Origin: Larix sibirica | Lineage: Eukaryota > Streptophyta > Pinopsida > Pinales > Pinaceae | NCBI GenBank assembly: GCA_004151065.3 | Contig: NWUY0300028143.1 | Coordinates: 15,091-40,307 of the forward strand | Direction: 5' to 3' | Length of the DNA stretch: 25,217 nucleotides | Shown: in pieces, positions 10,420-18,195 of the stretch | Position numbering within the stretch: the first letter of the stretch is position 1 | Layout of the letters: the number at the start of each line of letters is the position of its first letter | Made by a program: the position numbers and the translations under genes | Notes under the pieces: model-generated | What the model was told of the DNA's origin: nothing | What the model saw: the letters and a program-made list of their open reading frames with translations, nothing else | The model's database searches: none

Positions 10420-10978
10420 GTGAAATTCCTCATTCATGAAATGCTAAAATCAAGAGGCATCTTGGAGCTTGGAAAGGAAAATATCATAGTTCAAGGGCGA
10501 ATTTGGGCTGAAGATCTCTTATTTGGTAATCCCCTTCAATCCAAACAATATTACAAAAAACCTTTTACGAGGAAACAATGGCACATGGATTTTAAGGGTT
10601 CATATTTTCATAGTGGGTTAAAAAATCACAAGTGCCACAAATTCTTCTTTGATGGAGCTTGCAAAGAAAATACAGGGGTGTAAGGTGCGGTGATGAGTTC
10701 TCTTAGGCCTCGAAGGAAAACTTGAAGTAAGCTATGCATGGGGACTTGGAATAACAACAAATAACCAAGCTAAGATAAATGCCATGTTCCATGGAATCTC
10801 ATTCATATCCCAACAAATTAAGTCTATCATGATATTTCCATATTCATACCTAATAATTAATCAATCAAGGAAGGAACATCGTTGTCAAGAATTTTTCAAA
10901 AAATCCATGACCTACTTGCCTCCATGGACTATGTATACATTATGCATGTCAAAGAGAAAGCAATTCTCTAGTAGATAG
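10420..10978 (+). pseudogene. RNase H domain and its leader, end of the LINE ORF2
   Basis: An 87-codon open stretch from 10420 ends with K-F-F-F-D-G-A-C-K-E-N-T-G-V, the start of RNase H (Asp at 10651-10653). After a stop and a frame change it continues A-W-G-L-G-I-T-T-N-N-Q-A-K-I-N-A-M-F-H-G. The catalytic Glu of NNQAE is Lys (10772-10774), and the Asp of the usual D-S pair is Tyr (10841-10843). A last piece near 10910-10970 holds the H-V-K...N-S-area. The domain is related to the minus-strand RNase H at 4963-5382. Confidence 0.75.
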
Positions 10979-11080
10979 AATGTATAATGAACAATTTACT
11001 TGGATAGGGGGGATCCTAATAAAAAAGGGGGACACCTCTAAATGTATTAGATAAATTAGCACATCTCATGGTATCATTTA

Positions 11081-12223
11081 CTATCCACAATATTCCTAAG
11101 TAAATTTGCCGCCCCGCCCTCTTGTCATGCAAGGTAGCAAAGGAAAGGCACTACAAAAGTGTCAATGGTAAAGCAAGAAGATTACATGCCATATATGTTC
11201 TTGCAATAGCAGTGAGAGAGATATAACCCTCTCACGTGCCTATTGCTTTCTCACACACTCGACATTAGATTAGAACTCAATTCAATATATGGTGGAGTTA
11301 ATGGAGATGTGATATGAAGAGGGGATATTATCAGTGGATGAAGGTTCTAGCAGTCTGCATTCTATTAAATTTCTCAATGGAGTTTGGTTTCAGGGTCCCT
11401 TGGTGGCTTCTGGTCGGTGAGTTGTGTTTCTTGTGGGATTGGTTGTAGCGGTTTCTCAATCCATTAGTGGTCTCTGACTCACCTTTGATAGCAATAAGTG
11501 TACTCGATCCTCTAAGTCTGAATTCCTCTTCGCATAGATTTGCATGCTTTGATTTTTTGATAGGATATTGGGTGGAATTGCACTTGGTTTTAACGTCACA
11601 TTGGGAAAAAGGACTTGTCTTCAATTTGGGAATGGTTTTTAGTCATTCCTCAAGAAGATTCTGGGTACACTTCATGAATCTTGCTTTAATGTTTTTGGTC
11701 ATAAAGGAGACCCTGAAGCTTGTGCCAACAAGCATTCTATCTATTAGTATGGAAAACTTTTTTGACTCATGATGGCATAATAGTGAGGGGAATGTTGAGA
11801 TAAAGATATTATGAGACAAATTCCAGGGCAGTTAGAAGGAATGAGGAAGGCTATTGAATACCTCATTATTCACATGGAAAAGCAAGAGGGAAACAAGAGA
11901 AATTGGAAGCCAAGTGTAGGGAACAAAGTTTGGAATACGATAAGTTGGCTAATGACTAAAAATGGCATTACAACATCATCTTACGATTTGCTCACAATGC
12001 CCAATTAATGGTTATATTTTTAAATGTCTCAATAGATTCAGTGAATTATTAGGTTATCAAAGAAAACATTGTGCTACATACTACAACGAAACTATTAGGA
12101 TAGTCACATGTTCATGGAGAACAAGGCCTTGAAAGTGATGATGTGTCAATTAAGGAATCCCACAATGGGTATAAACTTGCTTATGAATAATTTCTCTTTT
12201 TATATGTATTTGTATTTTTCTTT
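11081..12223. other. Unassigned stretch between the LINE and the LTR element
   Basis: Moderately AT-rich sequence with no LTR, RT or LINE motif. It contains the once-interrupted frame at 11338-11772 and a short Lys/Glu-rich frame at 11811-12008. Both are unidentified. Confidence 0.45.
11338..11772 (+). pseudogene. Unidentified hydrophobic reading frame, one internal stop
   Basis: An ATG at 11338 opens a frame of about 144 codons, broken only by one TAG near 11446, and ending in TGA at 11770-11772. The product would be rich in Leu, Phe, Val and Trp, with several stretches long enough to span a membrane (for example I-A-I-S-V-L-D-P-L-S-L and L-A-L-M-F-L-V-I). I recognise no family. T-rich DNA readily yields such translations, so chance is a real alternative. 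Confidence 0.25.
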
Positions 12224-12705
12224 TGTTAGGGTCCTACCCTAACCCCCTTACTTTAGGAGTTAGTCAAGTAATGTATGTGTCCATCTCTTTTGAAAAAGGT
12301 CAAGTATTTAGTAGTGAACAATTAATATAAAATGGTCTCTCTATTAATTAAGCCCCACTATTAATTAAGTCCCACTAGGAAGTTGATGCTCAAATTGTTA
12401 TTTGACCATGTCAAGTAGTTAGGGTTTTGGATATTGAAAGCATATTTAAAGAGTTAGAAAGCTATAGATTGTTTTGCAGCAATTATTGTATTGGATATCT
12501 ACTCAAGTGAAAGGTCAGCCAAACTTAAGAGGTGTGAGAACATTGCTTCTAGATTTGATTATCATAATACACAAGCTATTTCTGTGATATTTAGCTTGTT
12601 TATTTGCTTTGATCAAATATTCTGCACTATAATCTTGTGCTTTCGGCATTGTTTATCTCTATATATCTTGTTTTTGCTCTAATTCGCAAGGTTAAGTACA
12701 CCACA
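12224..12705 (+). repeat. 5' LTR of the outer Ty3/gypsy element (482 bp)
   Basis: It begins TG and ends CA. It matches the LTR at 22754-23214 along its length, with scattered substitutions and small indels. A TATTTAAA at about 12443-12450, shared by the other LTR, is a plausible TATA-like element. This copy has a 17-bp internal duplication (CTATTAATTAAG.CCCA at 12341 and 12358) that the 3' LTR lacks. Confidence 0.9.
12225..12243. repeat. Perfect inverted repeat at the LTR tip
   Basis: GTTAGGGT and ACCCTAAC form an 8-bp perfect stem around a 3-base loop, starting at the second base of the LTR. It is unchanged in the 3' LTR at 22755-22773. TTAGGG/CCCTAA also resembles a telomeric hexamer, probably by coincidence. 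Confidence 0.85.
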
Positions 12706-12707
12706 AG

Positions 12708-12720
12708 TGGTATCAAATCA
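12708..12720 (+). other. Primer binding site of the outer element
   Basis: TGGTATCAAATCA starts two bases after the 5' LTR. It resembles the plant initiator-tRNA-Met complementary PBS (TGGTATCAGAGC) used by many gypsy elements, with a few mismatches. Confidence 0.8.
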
Positions 12721-12735
12721 CCTTTTTGAGCCATC

Positions 12736-12932
12736 ATGCCTCCAAATTTTCGTCGAATTTAATTTAGGCTAGAGACGTGTTCTGACATCTTCAAATAATG
12801 TAGAGATTTGTGGTTCAATGGGTAAAATTGCAATTGGGGAAGCAAACAACGCAGAGAATACAATTAGTACTTAGTCACATTTATTGGACACCATTGTAAC
12901 CTTCATTGAGGACCCTTCGAGTAGCATTGCAT
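12736..12932 (+). pseudogene. Start of the outer element's gag, cut by the nested insertion
   Basis: The first ATG after the PBS (12736) reads M-P-P-N-F-R-R, like chromovirus Gag starts (inference from position and the M-P-P opening). Stops follow quickly. Only about 200 bp remain before the inserted element. When sequence resumes at 20061 it reaches RT within about 250 bp, so the capsid, nucleocapsid and protease regions were deleted. Confidence 0.5.
12928..12932 (+). repeat. Left target-site duplication of the nested element (TGCAT)
   Basis: TGCAT immediately before the inner 5' LTR is repeated exactly at 20056-20060, immediately after its 3' LTR. Five bases is the size made by gypsy and copia integrases. 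Confidence 0.9.
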
Positions 12933-13117
12933 TATAATGTCCCCATTTTCGGGTTCTCTTGCATTGCAGTTGGATCTTACCTTCTCAGTGGGTGATTGTC
13001 TTGTCCAAGGGGTTATTTGATGTTACGAGTGAGTTCAGATGGTCTAGCAGACTCATATAACTCTTTCAAATGTTATTTCTAGCTCTGGTGTGTTCTTCGA
13101 TATTCTTAGAGAGAGCG

Positions 13118-13128
13118 TCTATTTATGG
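13118..13128 (+). promoter_or_regulatory. Possible TATA box in the nested element's 5' LTR
   Basis: TCTATTTATGG corresponds to TCTATTTATAG at 18381-18391 in the 3' LTR. The position, about 190 bp into the LTR, would make a long R-U5. No transcript data support it. Confidence 0.35.
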
Positions 13129-13508
13129 TAATTCACTTGGTCTGGTCCAAATATGATCATTCATCATTGGTATCACCACTACGCAATCAATTTTCGATTC
13201 CAATGCATTTCGACTGTTTCCGCAACTTGGGCATAATATTGAGCTATATTTAATTAATTTCACTAAAGGTGTTATTTTAATTAAATTATTTAAAGGGGCA
13301 CCTTAGTGTTATAGCTCATTGGAATTGGGATGAAACACTTTAAATGTTTGGATGATGGATGATGAACAGGAAATGTTTTAAAACCAAATAAATCACTTTT
13401 TGGAGTTAAAAAGAGTTATAAAGTGACTTTGGAAAAATATTAAAGAAATATGTTATAAAGTCACTTAAATGATTTAATTGAGTGGGAAAGGGTAAAAGAA
13501 GGTTATAA

Positions 13509-13523
13509 GAGAGAGAGAGAGAG
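13509..13523. repeat. GA microsatellite in the 5' LTR
   Basis: Seven and a half GA units. The matching site in the 3' LTR (18777-18799) has eleven and a half, so it has changed length since insertion. Confidence 0.9.
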
Positions 13524-14770
13524 TTCATTCTCTCATCATTTATGATCATTTTACAAAATTGTTTTCGAGAGCTCTTGTGGCTTTGGGTTTGGACTAAAAA
13601 CCTTGTTGCATATTAGTTTTGGTGGTGAGACACATCCACCCTAGCTAATCCGAATGAAGAATCACCCATATTTTTCATTAGATTTCATTGAAGAAGACAA
13701 GTTTCTAGTGGCAAACAATCATAGATTTAAAGAGTTTGCAGCGATTTTATGCATATTTTGGAGGTTGTGGGTATCATTTGTAAATTGTGGAAGCTAAGCA
13801 ATGGCCATCATTTCTAACTTGTGGAGGAAGTGAAGGAGGTCGTACTCATCATGATAGCAGTTGTTATAACCATTCTTAGGCCATACACATTAACCATCAA
13901 TCATTCTTCTCTATTATTGGTTGTTCTGCATTTATTGAGGTTGTACCATCTATATGTTCAGCAGTAGGCAGGTCGTACACTCTATTTGGAAGATATTCTC
14001 TTACTGGGCATTCTTTATACTTGTAGTTATGTGGGTATTTACTATTGGAAATGGGTCATACAAATTCTAGGCAGCATTAATACCCTTGGTTGGTCGTACT
14101 ATTCATTGGTTGATAGTCATCTCTACATTACGTTGGGTTTGCTATTGGAAAGAGCCATACATCCTCTTGGAAACATTTTCTCTCATTGTTTGGTTGTACT
14201 CTCTCATTAACAGATCATATTTTTTTATTGGCTATCATCTCCATTTGCACAGGCCGTACACTACTATGGAGGACAATAATTGTTGTATAAGTCATTTTGG
14301 CATTGCAAGGGGGTCATATATATATCCTATCGTGTGTCTAGTCAAGCTATTATCTCAGGTCAACAAATGAATTCTTTGTGTTACTGTTGTTCATGAGTTT
14401 TTTTTGGTCACGCTTACAATTGTAATCTTGTTTTATGATAAATGTATTAAGAAACCACATGGTAACAAATTGTTTGATAAAACCTCTATACCAAGGAAAC
14501 ACTTAAACACACTACCAATCCAGACAAAATCATATCATCAGTTAAGGGGCACAAGCAGTGGACTGTAGTGAACTGATTGATGAAAGTTCTGAAGCAAAAA
14601 TTACCCACATAACAACAGTAACCTCAGTCAAAAATCAACAGTCAGTAAGGGACACTACTACAATGGTATCAGAGCATTGTTGCCAAACTGTTTGACAAAA
14701 GTATTAACCCAAAAATTTAACAGCAGTCAACACCATAAAATTATATCAGCACTAAGAGGGGATCTTACAG

Positions 14771-14782
14771 TGGTATCAAAGA
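14771..14782 (+). other. Primer binding site of the nested element
   Basis: TGGTATCAAAGA follows the 5' LTR after one base. It closely matches the initiator-tRNA-Met PBS TGGTATCAGAGC. Only minus-strand priming is implied. Confidence 0.85.
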
Positions 14783-14816
14783 TTGGATCCTCCTAGCCCG
14801 AGGGTGGAAGCTGAAG

Positions 14817-15815
14817 ATGGATCGAAAGTTTAAAGAAAATATGGAAAAGCTGATGCAAAAACGTATGCAAACTAGTTTGTAATATCAGCAGAACTTTATC
14901 AAGTTGATGCATCATCCTTACATAAGACGCTATGTGGAAGCAGATAGAATGAAAAGAGAAGAGCCAACAGTAGCAATGGATTGAGATCAGCAAAGCCATA
15001 ATGACTTAAGGAGACAAAATCTTTGTTTTTCTTACAAAAGGCCCTGGGAGCCTAATCACTAATGCCTTGGTGAAAAAAAGTTAGTGCTAAAGGAAAGACA
15101 CAAAGTTACAGAAGGAGGGATGGGAAAAGAGAAACAAACAGATTGTCCAACTACTTGTCCATACATCACAACTGAAGAGTGTGCTAATGATCCTACTAAA
15201 CATTCCAGTATAATTATGCCTTCATTTCAAAAAAATTGCAAGGAAATATAGGTAGAGGAAATTGTTTCTAATGGTTTTGATGCTTCTAAAAATGGGGACG
15301 AATTTGATTCTTCATGTGCTTCTTCTATTACAGCTGAGTACACTAATTTTTGTGAGACAGTAAAATTTAAATTCATTTCCTTAAAAAGAGAAGAGGGGAG
15401 AGACAAAGAAGAAGATAAAACTAACACAGTTTTACTCCAGCAGGATGGAACAGTGGCTTGTGATGAAAGAGAGTTAGTTATTACTATTGGTAAAGGCTAC
15501 ACAAGTCTCTATGTTGGTGATGTGGATATTGTTATTGATAAGCCTTGTGAGTAGGAGATAGTTTCCTTTGATGATATTGGAATTAATCATAAGGTTGTCC
15601 CACCATTCTTACTTGGGAGATGCAAGGCATCAACTAGTGAAACAATTGATTTTGATGATGATATGGTTCCTACAAATGGAAGCCAATTGTGTGGCAGCCC
15701 AAGTCACTTTGATGAACTTGATCAAAGACCACTAGCATTGCAATATTTGAAGGACCGGTCTATGGTTACAAAAGAGAAATTTGTAAGTTGTGCAAGTGTT
15801 AACAAGAGAATATAA
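14817..15815 (+). pseudogene. Nested element frame A: Gag-like start with knuckle remnant, then unknown
   Basis: From the first ATG after the PBS, one frame stays open for 333 codons with only five stops (14880, 14982, 15060, 15249, 15552). The start is basic and helical-looking (M-D-R-K-F-K-E-N-M-E-K-L-M-Q-K-R). At 15024-15065 it reads C-F-S-Y-K-R-P-W-E-P-N-H-stop-C. This has the spacing of the C-F.C...W.PGH.C knuckle found in some plant gypsy Gag proteins, with Tyr in place of the second Cys. After it comes an acidic, Ser/Thr/Asp-rich region with no protease D-T/S-G that I can find. It is much shorter than a normal Gag before the knuckle, so capsid seems missing. The function of the rest is unknown. 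Confidence 0.55.
15024..15065 (+). other. CCHC-like zinc knuckle remnant
   Basis: Cys at 15024, Tyr where the second Cys is expected (15033), Trp at 15045, His at 15057 and Cys at 15063, with a TAA between the last two. The W-E-P-N-H spacing is the best hint that frame A derives from a Gag. Confidence 0.5.
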
Positions 15816-15826
15816 CACTCATAAAT

Positions 15827-16792
15827 ATGTTGAAGATCTCATTTGGAAACACCAAATTGAGGAGGCAAAAAGGAGTTGCAAGTGGATTCAATTTTACACA
15901 ATTGCACACGATCAAAGAAACATTAGAAGTGATGAAATCAGATTACTTATAATTGCTCATGGATAAGGATATTGCTATCAAGTATGCTAAAGACAAGGAA
16001 AAAGAGGCTGGTGAGCTTTGCTTACAATCAAGTATGGCTCACTCTTCACTATACAAATCAGAAAATCATATCCCTATTGTAGCGACACCCAAGGAACAAG
16101 AAAGAAATGCAAGAATTATGGAGACTAAGCAAATAATTGAAGGGATTGATGAACTCCATAGGAGTGAAAAATTGCATAATGTTTCCAGCATTCCTCATAC
16201 TAGGGAGATTCGGTATGCTGATAGAGGTTGGAAACCACATCAAGAGTATGAACTCTTGAATCTTGAGGATAATTTTTGGCATGAAGATGCAGAGTGCAGC
16301 CATGAATTAGATGATATAGCGGGTAATGAAGGCAGTTTTCAGCGTGATACACTTCATGGATCAGCAGATACACTTCATGGATCAGCAACTAATGATGAGC
16401 GTCTAAGATTGGAGGAAAGTATGCATGAGACCTATAAAGACACCAATGAAAGGGATGAAGAAAATGTCGATTTTAGGAGTTTTAACAGCAGTCTATTGTC
16501 GTTGCATGAGTTTGATAATCATAAGGTGATAGATAAGTTCCATGCATATGACTTTGTTAAGAGGATTTCTTATGTTTACACACAAGATTTCATAGATAGG
16601 CATGGGTTAGTGTTGATGGATCCAAAGTACACAACATGTTTGACATTCCATAATGGGTTTGCTAATCCTTGCTTTATGAATACGCCACTATTTTTCATCG
16701 CCTTAGGAGGCAATTCCTTGAGAGGTTTACCAAATGAAACATCGAGGATTCCTAATTTTGGACATGTTGTTCATTATTCATGGAGACAATGA
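15827..16792 (+). pseudogene. Nested element frame B: long unknown protein segment (322 codons, one stop)
   Basis: This frame follows frame A after a frameshift near 15815. It has a single stop (TAA 15950-15952) and otherwise runs open to TGA at 16790-16792; the part after the stop has an ATG at 15959. The first two thirds are hydrophilic and charged (Glu, Lys, Asp, His). A 7-residue tandem repeat, D-T-L-H-G-S-A twice, is encoded at 16346-16387. The last third is more globular-looking: H-A-Y-D-F-V-K-R-I-S-Y-V-Y-T-Q-D-F-I-D, then F-H-N-G-F-A-N-P-C-F-M-N-T-P. I recognise no RT, integrase, protease or host family. It is the longest uninterrupted frame in the window, which argues for past coding use. 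Confidence 0.6.
16346..16387 (+). repeat. Perfect 21-bp tandem duplication inside frame B
   Basis: GATACACTTCATGGATCAGC plus A occurs twice in a row without a mismatch. It is in frame and adds seven residues (D-T-L-H-G-S-A). Identity of the copies points to a recent slippage event. Confidence 0.95.
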
Positions 16793-17207
16793 TCAAGAAT
16801 ATCATATTCCTAGTTTGTTGAGATGGCATAGTTTTATCAATTTGCACAAAGTAGGAGAATTTTTAGATGTGGTGCAAATTTTTTTGTCTTAGTCCTTGAT
16901 GAATAGCGGTTGTTCTATGAAGTTGAACACATAATTATCAGAGCTTGCATTGAAGACTGCAGTTGATTGCATAGGTTTGTGTGCACTAGATTGTCCCTAT
17001 AACACTTGGAGCTTGAGGATTGATAAAGGATCACCAATATATGAAAGTGGAAGCACTCTCGAGGAGGTTATAAATCAAATTTTCAAACTTAACACTGCTG
17101 TCATATTTTGTGCTAGCAGCCATGAGGACGTATGTGTGAGTATGACTGGTGATAATCACGAGATTTGGGATTCAAGTACAGTATTCAATGGTGGGATGTC
17201 AACTTGA
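16779..17207 (+). pseudogene. Nested element frame C: continuation, first copy of a repeated domain
   Basis: After the stop of frame B the coding-like sequence continues in another frame: H-G-D-N-D-Q-E-Y-H-I-P-S-L-L-R-W-H-S-F. Stops lie at 16890 and 16932, and it runs on to TGA 17205-17207. The stretch from about 16857 to 17030 resembles the one at about 17530-17718: G-E-F-L-D-V-V-Q-I-F-L against G-G-F-A-K-F-M-Q-L-F-L, then V-D-C-I-G-L-C-A and T-W-S-L-R-I against V-D-C-M-S-W-C-A and T-W-R-L-H-I. The family is not recognised. Confidence 0.5.
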
Positions 17208-18195
17208 AATTGGAGTGGTGGACAAAACTTCAATATGGTATAACTGTCCACTCAACAATCAACCTACATAGGACCTTGAACGTTAGCATACACTTGGTTT
17301 GGCCAATACCTCCAGCTCTACAGTGGAGTAATTCTCGGTCAGTGTGGATTGGTAGTGGTAATTTGGTTAGAGGAGTATTTATGGTCATTTCCCCACTCAC
17401 ATCCCCTATGTCTTCAAGGGGGATTTTGTATGACAATCATTGTCCTTGCATTTTCACGTTGATTATGGAAACATCAGTTTATGGGAAGATGGACTTTGAG
17501 TACTTACAAGTTTATTGGAAGAAGGGTGTGGGAGGGTTTGCAAAGTTTATGCAATTATTTCTAGCTCCCTCTGGGGTGAATGATGGTTATTGCAATCAGT
17601 CTAATATGATGATATATATATCTTTAGACGTTATTGTGATGATTGTAGTAGATTGCATGAGTTGGTGTGCTCATAATTGGATTTTTGACACCTGGAGATT
17701 ACATATCAGTGAGGGGTTATCATTCAATGATCAGGAATGTATTGTGATGATGTATGATTCCAGGGACGACATTTATGTTATCTTCCTTATCAACTTCTAG
17801 TTAGAGATCGATTGGAATCACTTCTATGACTCTGTGAGGAGATATGCTAAGAGTTATTTTGGGAGGATGAGCAGATTATATTTCTTGTTTCCCGGGATCA
17901 TGTTAGGAAGTGAGATTGCAAACGTGGGCCTCACTGTTGCACCTCAGTAAGAGACTTTTCATGATATAGATTTCAGCATTTACAGATATTTCAGTTTGGA
18001 TTTTCATGATGATTACTTTTGGGGGTTACCAAAGGGGAGAGCGCAGACTCAGTATTATGAATTAATAGTTTTTATCAGAGTAGCACAACAACAACATGGT
18101 GGATATTTCCACAAGTTGATTTGGGACCCTTGGATCCACTGGGGTTTAGTTGACTATCATTGCTTGAGGGCAAGCAATCTTGGGGAAGGGAGGAT
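17165..18195 (+). pseudogene. Nested element frame D: second copy of the repeated domain and C-terminus
   Basis: One frame stays open with only two stops (TAG 17798-17800, TAA 17948-17950) from 17165 through the purine tract and into the 3' LTR (to 18283). It is rich in Trp, Tyr, Cys and Ile. It contains the second copy of the domain seen in frame C (about 17530-17718), and later D-S-V-R-R-Y-A-K-S-Y-F-G-R-M-S-R and F-W-G-L-P-K-G-R-A-Q-T-Q-Y-Y-E-L. The Trp/Cys-rich, beta-like character could suit an extracellular or binding domain, but I have no family match and make no functional claim. There is no D-D-E triad and no RT or RNase H motif. Confidence 0.5.
18182..18194 (+). other. Polypurine tract of the nested element
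   Basis: GGGGAAGGGAGGA lies one base before the 3' LTR, the expected site for plus-strand priming. Confidence 0.85.

Larger units (their letters stand above)
6976..11030 (+). pseudogene. LINE ORF2 (endonuclease, RT, zf-RVT, RNase H), many stops
   Basis: The enzyme that nicks target DNA and copies the RNA in place. The start at 6976 (M-N-I-V-S-W-N-stop-R-G-L) is the classic opening of the apurinic-like endonuclease. N-D-F-N-A-T-L at about 7389-7409 marks the endonuclease core. P-D-K-T-L-G-L-D-G-F (about 8298-8330), V-I-K-I-N-L-A-N-C-F-D-I-V (about 8675-8713) and F-V-D-D at 8975-8986 mark RT. The order and spacing fit the family. There are dozens of stops and several frameshifts. A run of eight G (8181-8188) and one of nine C (10048-10056) may be slippage sites. 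Confidence 0.8.
5693..11080 (+). mobile_element. Nearly full-length, heavily mutated LINE (plant L1-like)
   Basis: All parts of a plant L1-like LINE appear in order: ORF1 (DUF4283, zinc knuckle), then ORF2 with endonuclease, RT, zf-RVT and RNase H. The length of about 5.4 kb is near that of complete plant elements. Stops and frameshifts occur throughout, so it is long dead. The 3' end is set only by the end of RNase H plus a short tail; no poly(A) or target-site duplication is visible. Confidence 0.8.
12933..14769 (+). repeat. 5' LTR of the nested element (1,837 bp)
   Basis: It starts TATAATGTCCCC (the 3' LTR has TGTAATGTCTCT, so the canonical TG is mutated here) and ends GATCTTACA. It is collinear with 18196-20055 throughout; in the stretches compared by eye about one base in ten differs. 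TCTATTTATGG at 13118-13128 (TCTATTTATAG in the other LTR) is a plausible TATA box. A GA microsatellite lies at 13509-13523. Open frames within it (for example 13986-14370) are not conserved as frames in the other copy. Confidence 0.9.

Noticed and set aside
12225-12243. Interstitial telomere repeat
   Set aside because: Only one TTAGGG and one CCCTAA, arranged as a palindrome and fixed at the LTR tip; plant telomeres are TTTAGGG arrays.
13986-14370. Overlapping open frames of 74 and 94 codons
   Set aside because: They lie in the nested element's 5' LTR and are not preserved as frames in the matching part of the 3' LTR.
16779-18195. Envelope-like protein in the nested element
   Set aside because: Position before the 3' LTR fits, but I see no signal peptide, cleavage site or clear transmembrane anchor, so the label is not supported.
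17165-18195. Hidden integrase or RT in frame D
   Set aside because: Looked for D-D-E spacing, the H-H-C-C finger, the F/Y-x-D-D box and NNQAE-type RNase H; none is present in any frame.
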